DNA of 64,000 bases from assembly GCA_020736575.1 (NCBI GenBank), contig JAGPYM010000003.1, forward strand, positions 2,046,001-2,110,000, read 5' to 3'. Below the pieces are notes generated by a model, which was given only the letters and a program-made list of their open reading frames with translations, was not told the DNA's origin and ran no database searches. Below are positions 1 to 12,959 of this stretch, piece by piece. The DNA comes from Thelonectria olida. Lineage: Eukaryota; Ascomycota; Sordariomycetes; Hypocreales; Nectriaceae. The position numbers were made by a program, and so were the translations under genes. The first letter of the stretch is position 1. Each line of letters starts with the position of its first letter.

Positions 1-3000
1 GTCCAACATATTTTCGTACCCAGGCACCCAAGTGGGATCAACCGTTTCTTGTTCTGTCGCAGTGCCAGGGAAGAGACGCTGTCCCTGAAGCCTTCTTGGC
101 GGGCTCTGCGAGGCCAAGCCTCTATGGCCCTTGGGCGGAGAAACTTGCATATGCCTTCATCTCCGGGTCTCCTCGCGATCAGCTGAAAGATCCGAAAAAG
201 AAAGGCGAGTATCCTTCAGCCAGCCCGGAATCTGTTGCCGCGCTGAGCCAGGCGCAAGGCGCCCATGATGACGGAGAGATCAAGTATCAGTATGTCATTG
301 TGACGTGCATAGAAGCATCTATGGATATCTTCAGTGTCAGGAACTTCGATGCGTATGCAAAACATGCATTGCTCATTTCCTCTTCAGCCCCGGGACCCAT
401 TCATTGAGTCGTTGCTTGCTTCTTCCTCGTTGCTTCATTTTCACGGCCACGCTCTTGGCCACATATTGAGCCCGCCAAGACCAGGCTTTACGAGCTCGGG
501 GGTGATGAACACACACAGACAGGCTGCGGGCGCGCGCGTCTACCGAGGAGGCGTCCAATGGCGAGAAAGACGACACAGGCAAGGCAGCACCCGCAGCAGC
601 AGGAGGAGGATGGGTGCGTGGTGGTGGTGACCAACACGAGTGAACAGACGTTTCGCTCAGGAAGGGGAGAGGCCAACAGAACAGGGCGAGATTTTGCCCG
701 TCGAGACGGACGAATAGATGAGTCTCGCAGATGTTCGCCCCTTTGCCAACCTCGTTCTCATACTACTACTTCTCTTCGGTTCGGCTCACCACCCACACCA
801 CCTACTTCGTTCGACGGTGGCCGCCAGCATCACTGGGATTTGTTTGGTTGGCCTGCCTTGAAAATTCACCGAAGATGCCAGAGCAATTGGGGAATTGCAA
901 GGCCAACCCCTGCCTGGGCCCGTTTTTTGGTCCCGACTGAGGGGACACCCTTGTTTTGATTTTGGGCCATTTGCCATCTTTTTGACGGGGACAGCTTGAC
1001 CGTTGGGATTCCTGCTATTTGGTGATGGCTTCCAGCTCTGCATGTCTTGTTTTGTGGGAAAGTGATGCGGCCAGGGTAGGGAGCGACCGAGAAATAAGTG
1101 CGCTTGATGGGTGGTGGTTTCGGCATGGTCGAACTTCTCCCACACTTCCGTAACAGAAGACACACGCTTGTCGTCTGCCTTGAGGAGGGCGAGGACCCCT
1201 GGTCTCCTATTCCCATTCCTTCAACGCTGTCACCCCCCTTGTCTCCGTTTAGCTCCATCCACCGGCCGAGGCGTAATTACAAAGCGGCCGTCCGTTTCAA
1301 CCACTGCCGTTTCTGTTTCTGCTGCTGTGCTCTGGCAAGAGTTGACGACAATGGCGACTCTGGCTTCGTACTGTAGCCGCATTGCAAGAGACGCGTCTTG
1401 AAACCAAGAGTGTCATGGCTAGTTTGGAGGTGGTGGTGACTGGTGACTTTCGAAGCTGCGCGACAGCCGTGCAGTAATTACACTTTACGGGTTTCGTGTG
1501 CACTGGGCGCGTGTGCTTTTAATTACTTTAATACCGGTTGACGTATGCATATCAACCAAGAGGCGGCCGTTGATTGATGCTTCTTTGTGTGGATAGTCTT
1601 GTGGAGATGGTGATATATTCGTAGAGGCTTCATTTCCATTCCCCTGGCCAGCGAGACCATACGCGCCATCTTCTGCGTGTCCGTTAGTGTAGGGTAGTCC
1701 TCGCGGCTGGCGAGGGAGCCCACGATTCGCGAAACAATAACAACAACAGAGCGAACAAGAAAAAGAAAGGGAGTGAGTGATGCCGAAAAGATCTGGGTCC
1801 GGTTCTCATGCCGGTGCCCCGATAGATAATCAAGGGGCCTCCACACCAACAAATGGCCCCGGAGACAATACCCTCCACACCGACCACCATCCATCCGGCG
1901 CGATCCAGCAGGTTGGTGCTGATGCCTCGTCTTCCATCCACGATAATTCTCCTGACCCACGCCGTCATGGAGACCGAGTCCCCTGTAGCCCCATCTCTCG
2001 ACGCAATAGGCCGCCAAGATGGCAGAAGTGACCAGAAGGCGCAAAAGAAAGAAAAGAAGAAGAAGCAGAAGTAAAAGAAAACAGAGACAAGGGAGGAAAT
2101 CAACACGTCCGAGCCGCCCCGGGCCGCCAAGAGTGGAACAGTCTGGACAGGGGGTTCTGACTGGAGAGGGAGAGAGAGTCAAAGCGTACGTTAGGAATTT
2201 TGCCCTTTGTGCTCGTGGGAAGAGTTTCTGGAATATGAGCTGTCGGCACAGCGAATACGTACCCCGGATTTGGCTGTGGCTGGTGCGAGTCGGGCGGCAT
2301 GGGATGGAGTGATTGGAACGGCCAGTTCCGAGCTCGACATCAGTCGAGTGATGCAGTTCGCCTCTAGGAGCGTAACAAGTGGAAATGCTTTCTTTGTTGA
2401 AGTGATCGACACAGAGTGATCGACGTTATTCAGGTGCGTTAAGTGAAATCGAAGCTAGGGGTTGGGGTTGGACCGGCCGCACTTGGACGAGTCGGGATGT
2501 CACTGCTTCGTGTGGAGGAACACCATCACGACCCGTGTTTAAAAGCTTGATTTATCGCGGGAGGAAATATAATGATGCCTGGAAACCGCATACCATCAGT
2601 CGAAATTCACAGGCTGTCGTCTCTTCAACTCACTTCAAGGCTTGCACTCACGCCCCCCATCTTCAGACTCCAGCTCAAACATGGTGGGTCAGGATGACCG
2701 GCCGACTTTTGAAACATGCCTTCATACAAGAAGACTGTACGAGGTAGCCCTACGAGTGCCCCTGGTAGTTTCCTCCATAGATAAAGGAAAGCATTTCGCT
2801 TTGCACATGGTCTTCCGTTGGTTCGCAGTGCGTCTTTCAAAGCAGTCTTCGATGATAACAGCTTCACCTTTGACAACTAATAAATGGCGAGATGCGGAAG
2901 TCTTGTGTGTTCCCTGGCTTCCCCATCTTCTCTCCAAATCTGAATGCAACCAGCCTCGATTGGTCCAGGGTGGTCGGTTAGCCACGTTTGCTAGTTCAAC

Positions 3001-6000
3001 GCCACGGCAAGTTCTCGTTGAGTCGTTGGCAGGGGGCAGTCGAGCTACCGGCTGCCAGTGAATTCAGGGTCCCCTGGAAAACTTGGTGGGTGGCGGGGGT
3101 TGTCTTCCCGTTTGCGCCATGTTCAGCCCAAGTTCCAAACTTCGAGCGACATCGATCCACCGACCAAGGCAAGGGTGACATCCAGACAGTCGAGCTCTGA
3201 TATGTGCGTCAACTCTGCGACGTGGTTGGTTTGCTGCGAGTTGATGGGATCGCTGCTTGCATGAAGCAAGTTGCACTCTTCTGGTCCCCTCTGGCTTGCG
3301 TCTGAAGCAACAGACGAGAGAGCAATGTTCCTGGTCGCTGAAAGGCACTGGCTTATTTGTAGACCGAGTGTGTACGTCGTACGCAGACCTATGGGTCTTT
3401 GGTTTCTGGCGGCCTGGCTAACAACCTTGCACCTGGACGTCGTTGGCTGCCCACCTTGGTCCTCCTGAGCCCCAGGACGGCAGGGACGGGAGGATCGATC
3501 CGTCACTTGGGGGCACATATCTCCCGTATATAAGTCAACTCGACTCAACTAACAGCGGGGACCAGGCCACTGAAAACACCAGAAACAAAGGCCGCCTTGA
3601 GAAGATCTGGTCGTCCGTGGAATCTACGAAGCCCCATCGCTTACGGCCATACCCGGTGATCGCCCCGTTGGCCCCAAAAAAATAATCTTCGTTTATGATA
3701 TGGTCAGAGCCAGGCTGGCTTCCGCATGGTGGAGATGGGAGGCATGCGAGCATGCGGGAGAAGTGGCATCGTACGAAGTGCGCCGGTCAGTGATCCGCCT
3801 GATCCGTCGCCATATCCAACATCTTCGTAGGGTAAACCCCGACGTTTGCGTCTTTCTGGACGTCATGTTGGGTTCGACTATGGGAAGGACAATTGAGTGC
3901 TCGTATTGACTTGCGTGACGGCTGCGAAGAATGGTAACTTAAGGCCTGATACCAATATTGGCGCTCTTCCCATCACGTGCTCGTGGCTGCGAGGTAGCCA
4001 TTAATGCGAGGGGGAGGTGGCGTCCGGTTTGGCGCTGAGAGGTGGGTGACGAATGACGGTAGATGGGAGAAGAATGAAAGGAACAGACGCTGAAGGTCAC
4101 CACAGAGCTGCTTTCTCATACAACGCAGCAGTCCTACGCCCGTAACTTCGCCTGCCGTTGACAACGCAATGCTGCACTCCTTTCGACTAACAAAGCCTCC
4201 AAACCTGTCAGTGCTGAAGAAGGTTGCCGGCTCGACAACGAACTAAATTCAATGATTACTTGATAGTGGGTGTAGATTACCGGGCCGTAATGGTTCATGA
4301 CGGCTCTCGGCCCAATGGCCACACCCGTCGTGGCGAGCTGACGGCGTGCGGCGAGCGGTTGAGTAATGAATCAGGAATGAGACGGAGGAGGCGTTTGTTT
4401 GAGCGGTGCATTGACATTGTTTGCAGCTTGGCTTCGCTGTCGTTCTCCTCGAGGTTGAATCGGGTACCGTGAGCCCCCTGGTTTCGTCTTTTCACTTGTT
4501 AAGATGTTTTCTCCCATCGGTCAATGATGATAGGAGTGACATATGGCAGAGGATGGTATTCGGAGTTCAGTGAGTGTGACCCTACTATTGGCCGTTACCA
4601 TTGCCTGGTTGTCGAAGACGTTATGAGATTGGATCCTCAATCAACCCCCATTCTGTAGACAAACTAGGCCGTAATTCGATGTCACTCGAAAGCCATCGTT
4701 GAAGCTCGGCAGAGTTAAGTTAATGCGGCGACAAACATTTGCACTAATAAGGCCGGCTCGGCCAAGCCAATGATGTTGACGGCATTGGGAGTGGACTGGG
4801 GGACCCTCTGCTGCACGGCGCAAGGTTGGCCGTACCAATGCCGTTTTTGATGGAAGGATTGCTCCAACAAGAGAGTAGCTGGGGTTGAAAACCGTTCTTC
4901 CATACTTCGACGGAGTAGTCCAAGTATCTGGCCTAAGGTGCGAAATCGGCACTATTCTCCTGATGCGCGAGGCCCAGGGACGGCTCCCACTTCGGAGCGC
5001 AAGTCGATAGAACAACAGATAGTCGTACACTCGACGATTTGGCGTCCGTCTCCTGCTGGCAACTTTGCATCGGTCAGCGGCAAGCGTATGAGATGCTTGG
5101 GTGAGTGCGTGTGTTCTGTCCATCAGCAGGGATAATCCTGGATTGGCGTTTGACAGGGATGGGAGGCCATGGGGCCCGGCCGAGCTAGGGAGCCCAAGGC
5201 GGGAGACGTGGGAGTGGAGGAGAAACAAGACGGGTGCGGTGGAGTTTGCGCCCAATTTGTCGACGGCACAGTCGTCGTTCGTTTGACTGATGACTTCTGC
5301 CATGCCATGCCATGCCATGCCATGGATCAGATCCAAGCACCACGGGCTTTGTTGGTGAGGAAGTGGCTGTTGACCAATGTCGGGGAACAACCGCAAGGGG
5401 CAACAATTTCTTCGGGCTGCAGCAATCGTTGACGCGGTATTCCCCTGCAGGCGACCTTGCTTCTGTACTACTTCGTGGATTGAAGCCTTGACGGCATCCC
5501 CAGAGGCGTGGTTGAGATGAGTGGTAGGGCGAGAGGGGCATTCAGAACCACCTTACTGCCTTTGGATGCTGCGACTCGGGCAATCGACAGGTGATGAGGG
5601 GCGGATGCATTTTGTCTTGAATCGATCATATGCGTTTGTAGGGCCGCGCACGGGGACTTGGACGATGAAAGCGACGCTGAGAGAAACTCAATGTTGGGAA
5701 GATAACGTGTCTCAAGTTTAGGTAGGTGGTTGTGATGGTTCGTCCTTCTACTGCCTAACTGTCACTGGAACTGGCAAGATGCGGGCGTCGTAGCTGCCCA
5801 TTCAGTGTACCCGACGAGGTACATTTACGACGGGAATACCTGCCCGAGGTGTCAAGGTGTTTCTTCCATTCCGCTTTCCATTCTTCCATTTCTCTCCTCT
5901 TGCAGAAATGTGGCAGCAGCGGAGAGAAAGGAAGGCACCACCGCCCTTCACGGACTCGCCGCTTCCCGCCTCCCAATCGCTGGTCTTCCATCCTCCACTT

Positions 6001-8900
6001 AATATTTTCAAAGGCCCAAAGCGGTCTACTCATGGCTGCAGCATCTGTTCTCGTGAGCAGGCTGTCTCGGAAATCTCATCCCACCGCATCGACCTGAGGA
6101 CATGGAGTGGATAGACTAGCAAGACATGCATGCGTGTTTCTTTTCATGGCGCTGAGTGATTGAGAGCATCGATAGAAGCATGGTTTGGTTTGGTTGGATT
6201 TGAGGATCAATGCAATCTGCTGCACGTTCGCCTTGTCTCAACCCAGGCGCTTTGTCACCTACCGCAAGTCATGGATAGTTCGATGGGACCTGGCTTGATT
6301 CCTTGCAGACGTCGATCTTCAGTCTGTCTGGTCTTTCATGTCTGCCTGGGGTAGGCAGGTAGTATGAATTGGAGGGAATAGGGCTCGGGTTCTCCGTGTC
6401 TTTAACTAACTTGGTCCTTCCGACTGACGCTCCGTGCCGGACCACTTCTCGTGTTTTTCAAGATAACAAAATGCTCTCGAGTCTCATGGCGGGGAAGGAG
6501 AGACAATTCCCAGATCTCACGTCTCTGCGATGATGGGAATATGCTTTCAATGCACTACTTCGTAAATTGGCTACCCAGTTACTTGAACACCTCTCCGGCC
6601 AAGTTTGAAGAGCAGCATCTGCAAGGAGGCAGAGAGGCGGCGAGACATCATCATCTGAGGTCATGATCCACGAGCCACCACCCATTTGACAGGCCACCCA
6701 TTGCTACCTCAACCTCCACCCACCGCACTTTGCTTCGCGCCTAGCTGTCGGTCAACGTCAGATGCGCATGTCGCTACCCTAGGATCGTGGGTTAATTTCG
6801 AACGCATTACAACTCAATGAGGTAACTATGGGAGGTGCATAGATATTCATCTCGTGCATGCCCATGAATTGGAGGTAAGCGATGAGAGGGAGACGGCAGT
6901 CAAGAGATAATACACACAGGCACTGCAATGCAGTGGGACACGAAGCTGATGGGGATGGATGCTTTCTTCTCGCCTTGGGGGTCAGAATCAAAGGTACTTC
7001 GTGCCTCTCGCCCTCCTTGATCGTTAGCGTGCCTGGGTGAGACGGGGACAGGGAATATGAGCCCAACCAGGGCCAGGGATTGACGACAAGGAGTCAAGGA
7101 CCCCGTGCATCCACCCAACGACCCCTGCCCGCCCTGCCCTTTGCTCTCCCTCCTCGTCGACGGCCTTGGTTTTTTTCCCCCCAAAAGCCCAAGTTTCTTC
7201 TATTGCTCGTAGTTTCTTGTCTAGCCTTCTCACCGATTCTTCTCGAGCACCCCTTTTGGCGACTCGACACAGTGACCGCCTAAAAACCTCTGGGCCGATG
7301 AGGCTAGCATCTCACTCGTTTCTGAATCCGTGTCCTTGTCTCTTCTTCTTTGTGTGGACGAAGACACTAACGTAGCGTCTCGAGGAGGGTGTGGGTACGT
7401 CTACACACGGCCTCCATCTTACTTGGGTCTGGAGTCTAAACATCATGGCTCGATCACGCTCACTTACTCGGTCACGGATTCACTTTTGGCAGTTCTCATA
7501 TTCTTTTCCCGTACGAAGCATCTACGAAGTGGGATAACCCTCGTACTGCACCTCGTAATCATGGCATTTATGACTTCATGTGCATGGCAGCCCAGCTAGG
7601 TGCTACCGTCCGCATCCCGCCTCCAACTGCGGCCCTGCTGTGCGCAGCCCGTTTGGTCATGATCGTTTAGGCCGGCCTACCACATCGAGGATCAGGATTG
7701 ATCTGCCGCTTTGCTTTTTGAGTTGGGTTCTTCAACGTCGCATTTCTCTGTCTCATCCATCAGTCTCGCCTTTGCACGGGCATGTGTCAGTCAGTCTGGA
7801 CAGCCAGCCTATCACCACTGCGTGATTCTTGGTCCTCATGGCCCCTCTATCTCGTCATTTGACAACCTTCGTACCTTTCCGTACCTAATGATCTCGATGG
7901 TCCTCCCCAGCCTGCTTTGACCCGTCGCTCCTATTCCCATCAGACGTGTGCCTCCCACTCTGCGTTGCTTTGCGCGTGCTTGCACTGCCCGTGCCGCCGT
8001 TTCAGACATCGCCAGGCCCAGAAGGCAGTGTGAATCCAAGCGGCTCTGCTTCCCGCGACTGTAGCAAGCCGTAAACCTACCTAACTACAATACTCATGGC
8101 GTGGACGGGATACGGAGTAGTAGATGCTGTACCTAGTGTCCGCGTTCCAGTGCGATCCACTCATTGCCCGCCCACCAACCCACACACCACCTCGACCTTG
8201 GTGTATTCGCACAGCGCACGCACGTCGACTCCCGCCCGAACCTTATTGAGGGAGAATGGCAAAGAAGGAAAGCCAAGGGTCCCGTTTACAATCCAATCCC
8301 AATAGAAGGGAAGAAGAGCCCTGCTTCAGCTTGTGACTTCTAATTCGGAGTGCATTGTGCAAGGTCACTCCTCGTCGACAAACGGTGTTGGGGTACCTTT
8401 GGACAGGAGTGGAGGGGCAAAGTGGTCAACGGAGAGGCTGCTGTGCGTCTTCAATTGGATGAAATGCAGTGGATGCCCATGCCCACCTCAGCGACCTGCC
8501 GACAACACCCACCGTCCACACTCCTCGTCGTGTCCCCCCTCTGCCACGGAGGTACTCAGGATCGAGCTCTGGGCAGGGTACCTGGTGGCGCATATTGGCG
8601 CAGGGGATACCTGCCAGCGGCAGCTCTCAGATGTATCGAAATGGGGCAACTGGGACACGATCCAGCGCCTTTTGGTCGAGTTACCCACCACCCACCGAAG
8701 CTGGCGTCCAGTCTCGTTGCATCTTAATCCAACCTTACTGGACTGGGCTGCACTGGGGTACCCGCTAGGTAGGCTTCCTGTTTGTTGGATGCTGTGCTAA
8801 ATGGGCATCCCCAGTCCCCTTGTTTGGTCTCGATCTCTTCCAGGCTCATTCTTGGTACCTTCGGGCCTGCCTTGTTGCTGTTGCAGCGCCGGGACACACG
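1..8900. other. Gene-free region upstream of MED15
   Basis: No convincing gene is visible on either strand. Open frames of 200-250 codons exist (for example 1523-2182 and 4641-5396 on the minus strand). They are low-complexity or arginine/serine/proline-rich, show no family motif, and do not join to other frames through good splice sites. The DNA is mixed-composition intergenic sequence with scattered pyrimidine-rich patches and one pentanucleotide repeat near 5.3 kb. Long non-coding RNA, regulatory sequence or a fast-evolving gene cannot be excluded from sequence alone. Confidence 0.6.
5301..5325. repeat. CATGC pentanucleotide tandem repeat
   Basis: Four perfect CATGC units are followed by CATGG. 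The unit nearly equals its own reverse complement (CATG core), so the tract can pair with itself. It lies in non-coding DNA. Confidence 0.9.
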
Positions 8901-10092
8901 CAAATCGAGCATGGCATCACTTCTCCATCACAATCTACTTGTCTCTCCCTTCCTCTCCACTTCTCTCAAGGGCCTCGATCATCATCGTCGTCGTCGCTGG
9001 TGACCCGTCAACCTGTGTCTTGCGTGTCTGATTGCTTTTTTCTCGCTTCTTTTCTTTTCCCGTCAAGCACGAAATCTGCGAGCAGCAGCGTCTCTCTCGT
9101 CCTGCGGCGCTGCGTCTTCCCTCACAATAAGCCTTCCACCAAGTCTCTCGGCAGTCGTTTGTACCTGGGGGCCTGGGGCTGGGCTCCACGAAATTCCGCG
9201 CGCTGCTGTCCCAGCGTGGCTTCTGCTTGGCTCATGCTTGGCCCTGCTGGTCTTACTGGGACCCCTGTCAAAGCGAAATCCCACACAATACCACCCTCGA
9301 CCCCCAGCGCTTGCGACCTTTTCACTTCCCGTCCACAACAACACCGCCTGGGCCAGAGCGACCAGCGATTCTTCTTCGCTTCGACTCGACTGACCCCCGA
9401 CTCGGCGAGATCGAGACGCCTTCATCACCACGTCCGCTACGAGACACGACCCCGACACTCTTCATTCCCGTTTGATCTTGTCTATTCTTTGTGATTCACC
9501 TGTCGGCCTCTTCGCCGTCATTGCCTGCCTCGTTCGAAACGGTCCATCGCTGCCGACCTGGGCCGCCGTTAATATTACACGATCCACTGCTCATACCCAG
9601 CTCTTCGGCCACCTCATCGCCTCCTCCCCTTTGGTTTCTCTCACTCTCTGACGTGTATTTGGACTTCTAACTTGTCGGCTGCGTGCCCTCACTCTAAAGT
9701 CTTGTTTTCCTTCCTGTCGTCACCCGTCAAACGACACCTCTTCGTCGCTCACCTCGAAATCGACCACCTTGTTCGGCCGCCTCGTTACACAAAACGACCG
9801 CCTTTTTATGGACCACCCCGTGAGCCACCTTTAGGCACCCTGCTGCCCCCGACGGAGATCTGCCTCATCGATAACGGCGCGCCCTACATAAACCTCGGTG
9901 TCTGTCAACCTAATTCTGTGTCAGCCTCAAAGTTGCGACCTCCCTTCGCTCTTCTGTACTTGCTCCAAACTTCTACTCCGCACATTCCCGCCATCGCGGC
10001 TCGTCCTCTAACCACAGCCCGCCTTTGTCACAACTCGAGCGACTGCGCAAACGTTCTAGACTGGGAATCGATCCAACCTCCCATCAGCGGCC
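8901..10092 (+). promoter_or_regulatory. Probable promoter and pyrimidine-rich 5' leader of MED15
   Basis: About 1.2 kb before the MED15 start is strongly C/T-rich on the plus strand, with many TCTC, CTTC and TCGTC runs. Such tracts are usual around transcription starts and leaders of expressed filamentous-fungal genes. Open frames in it (8820-9494, 9672-10166) are Ser/Pro/Arg-rich and look like by-products of this composition. No transcription start can be placed from sequence alone. Confidence 0.4.
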
Positions 10093-12924
10093 ATGGCGGC
10101 CAATATGCAGCATATGGCTGGGCCCGGCCAGATGATGCCGCAGCAGCTGCGCAAGCCCTCCAGTAATCAACTCCAACAAATCGTCTACCAAAACCTGGTT
10201 CAACATACCCAGCCCTTCACCGGCATTTGCTGGCAGGCCAACGTACCTATCGGTGATCGTTTGGGAAAGACCATGAATCTGTATGTCTTGTGGTTTTCGC
10301 GTGCTCTTTTATTCTGTTCATCTTGTGGTCGCAGTCGACCCCGCTAACTTATTCTTCAGCATCTCAAACATATCTCTCGCCATGAACGCCGTCGATCACA
10401 TGAAGGCTACTGAATTTGGCTGTAGCTTCGAGCGCGAGATGTTCCACAAGTCCCCAACAAAGGTACTGCAAACCATCTTTTGAGCGGGTCTCTCCGTCGG
10501 TAAACATACAAACTAACCTTGTTCTCTTTTTTCTTTGTAGGAAGTTTATGATACCGAAATGACAAACAAGATTATGGATTTCTTCAAGAAGCGACAAGCC
10601 AACGAGCCGAACCTCCAAAACACCATCAATGCCAACGCCCAAGCTCAACAGGCGCAGGCACAGGCACAAGCGCAAGCCCAAGCAATGATGGGCATGGGCG
10701 CGATGGGCCGTGGAATGGGTCAAGGGCCCCAGCCTGGCTTTCAGAATATGCAAAATCCCATGCAGGCTGGACAAATCCCCCAGCAACAACAAATGGGTAT
10801 GGGGATGAACATGAACATGCCCATGGGCATGGGAATGCCAAATCAAGCCGGTCGTGGAATCGGCCCCAATCAACCGATGATGGGCATGCCCGGCAACCAA
10901 GGGCGACCTCAGCCAGTATTCCCGAACGAGTTGTCTAGGTTGTCGGTGCAGGACAAGGGGAAAGTGGCAGAGCTTGCTGCTAGAATGATGAGCAATGCCA
11001 CCGACCAGGTCAAGTCCAGCACCCGAATGCAGCTCCAACAGAGACTTCCGCCACAGCAACTTGCCGAGTTTCAGACCCAAGGCAAGGATCCCCTTCTATG
11101 GTTTTACCAAAACCAGGCGTTCCAAGCTCTCAAGAACAACGCGAATCGGATGGGAGGTCAGAATCTGAATGCTGCCCAGGCTGGCATGATGCAGCCGCAG
11201 CAGAACCAACAATCTTTGCAGAGACAGCAGCAACAGTCGCAGCAGGGACAAGCACAGCAGCAGCAAGGCATGATGAATGGGGCGCAAAATGGTAATGAAT
11301 TTTCCCAGTTTACTCCCAACATGGAGAGTATCAAGGACCAGCAGATGACTGGCATCATGGCTCAGCAATCAGGCCAGATGGTTGTTCCCGCGAGCGGTGG
11401 CCCTAATCGAAACGCAACCCCTCAGCCCATGGGTCAAAACATGTCCCAGCAGGGTCCCGCCCAGGCTCCTCGTCCGGGCCAGCCGCAGCCACAGCAACAA
11501 CCGCAGAATCCTCAGCAGGGCATCAGCTTGCAACAGATGAAGATGAATCAGGCCGCTCAACAATCTCAGGCACTCCAAGCGCAGGCTCAAATGAAGCAGC
11601 AATTACAAAACCAACCTGGTATGAATGGGAATATGGGTCCAGCTCAAAGCCCTGCCATGAACACCCTCAACACGCCAGTCTCCCGACCCCAGAACAACAT
11701 GAATCCGATGGGCAACCAGGGCATGGGACAAGGGAACGTTCAGTTTGGGGACCAACGATTTAACCAAGGAAGTCAGCGACCGAACAGTCAAGCCTTTCAG
11801 GCTATGCTCCTGAACCTCACCGCAGAGCAACGAAGCGCTGTCAGTGGGATGCCCCCAGAAAAGCTCAATGAGGTGATGCAGCGATGGCAAAGCCATCGCC
11901 GAGATCAGATGGGCATGAACGCAGGCCAAAACCCAGCACAGATGCAGAACCGCCCAGCAGGTCAGATGAATCCAGGCATGGGTGGACAAGGGGGCCAGGC
12001 GATGCAACAAACTCCTGGTCAAGGCAACGCAGGCCAGCAACCTCCGATGCGGATACCTCAAAATCCTCAGGCTATTGCGATGATGGACTCAATGGATCTG
12101 CCACCTCAAGTTGTCGCTCAGCTCGGCCAGATTCCCCCAGAGGTGAAGAAATGGGGTGCGTTGAAGATGTGGCTCGGCCAGAACAACGTCAATACGAATG
12201 TCAGGCAACAGCTGGGAGCAATTCAGACAAAGCAATTCCAGCTTCTACTCCAGAAACGGAATATGATTCCTCAGCAACCACAGCAGCAGCAGCAACAGCA
12301 ACAGCAAGTGCAGCAGCAAGTGCAACAACAACAACCACAGCAGCCGCAGCAACAGCCAGCCCAGCAACAAAACCCTCAACAACCTCAGCAGCAAGGACAA
12401 CAGCCCCAATCCCAGCAGCAGCAGCAGCAGGCAGCTCAGCAGGCGAAGCCTCAACAGCAGCAAGCTCCAAACCAACTGCAACACCAAATTCCACAACAGC
12501 AACAGCAGGGCCAGACACCAAATATGACACCAATGCAGAATGCAAATGGCCAGGGCGCCAATGGGCAGAGGCCAATGCCAAACATTCCTCAAGCGGCCCT
12601 CACGGTGACCCAGCAGGAGCTGAACCATATTCGAAGCCAGAGGCCAAACCTGGCCAATGTGCCTGATGAGCAGTTGCGCTTGATGGTTACGCAAATGAAG
12701 AGACAAAGCTATATCCAGCAACTCCAAATGCGCCAGCAGGCTCAGGCTCAAGCCCAAGCTCAAGCCCAAGCCCAGGCTCGAGGGCAACCACAAGTGCAAC
12801 AAGGTGGACAAAACCAGACCCCTGCCACGCAGCCTCAAATGCAACCGGTACCGCAGCCGCCGCCGCAACAGCAATCAGTGCAGCCAAGTCAGTCACCCCA
12901 GCAGCTTCAGCAGCAACATCTTCA

Positions 12925-12959
<35 letters not shown>

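Noticed and set aside
1523..2182. 219-codon minus-strand open frame
   Set aside because: Low-complexity Leu/Phe run created by a purine-rich plus strand; no motif and no conserved-looking segment.
4641..5396. 251-codon minus-strand open frame
   Set aside because: Arg/Ser/His-rich, no domain, no splice partners; looks like a chance frame in GC-rich DNA.
8820..9494. 224-codon plus-strand open frame upstream of MED15
   Set aside because: Ser/Arg/Pro-rich translation of a C/T-rich leader; no family signal.
10364..11080. 238-codon frame antisense to MED15
   Set aside because: Leu/His-rich mirror of the Gln/Met-rich coding strand; a composition artefact.
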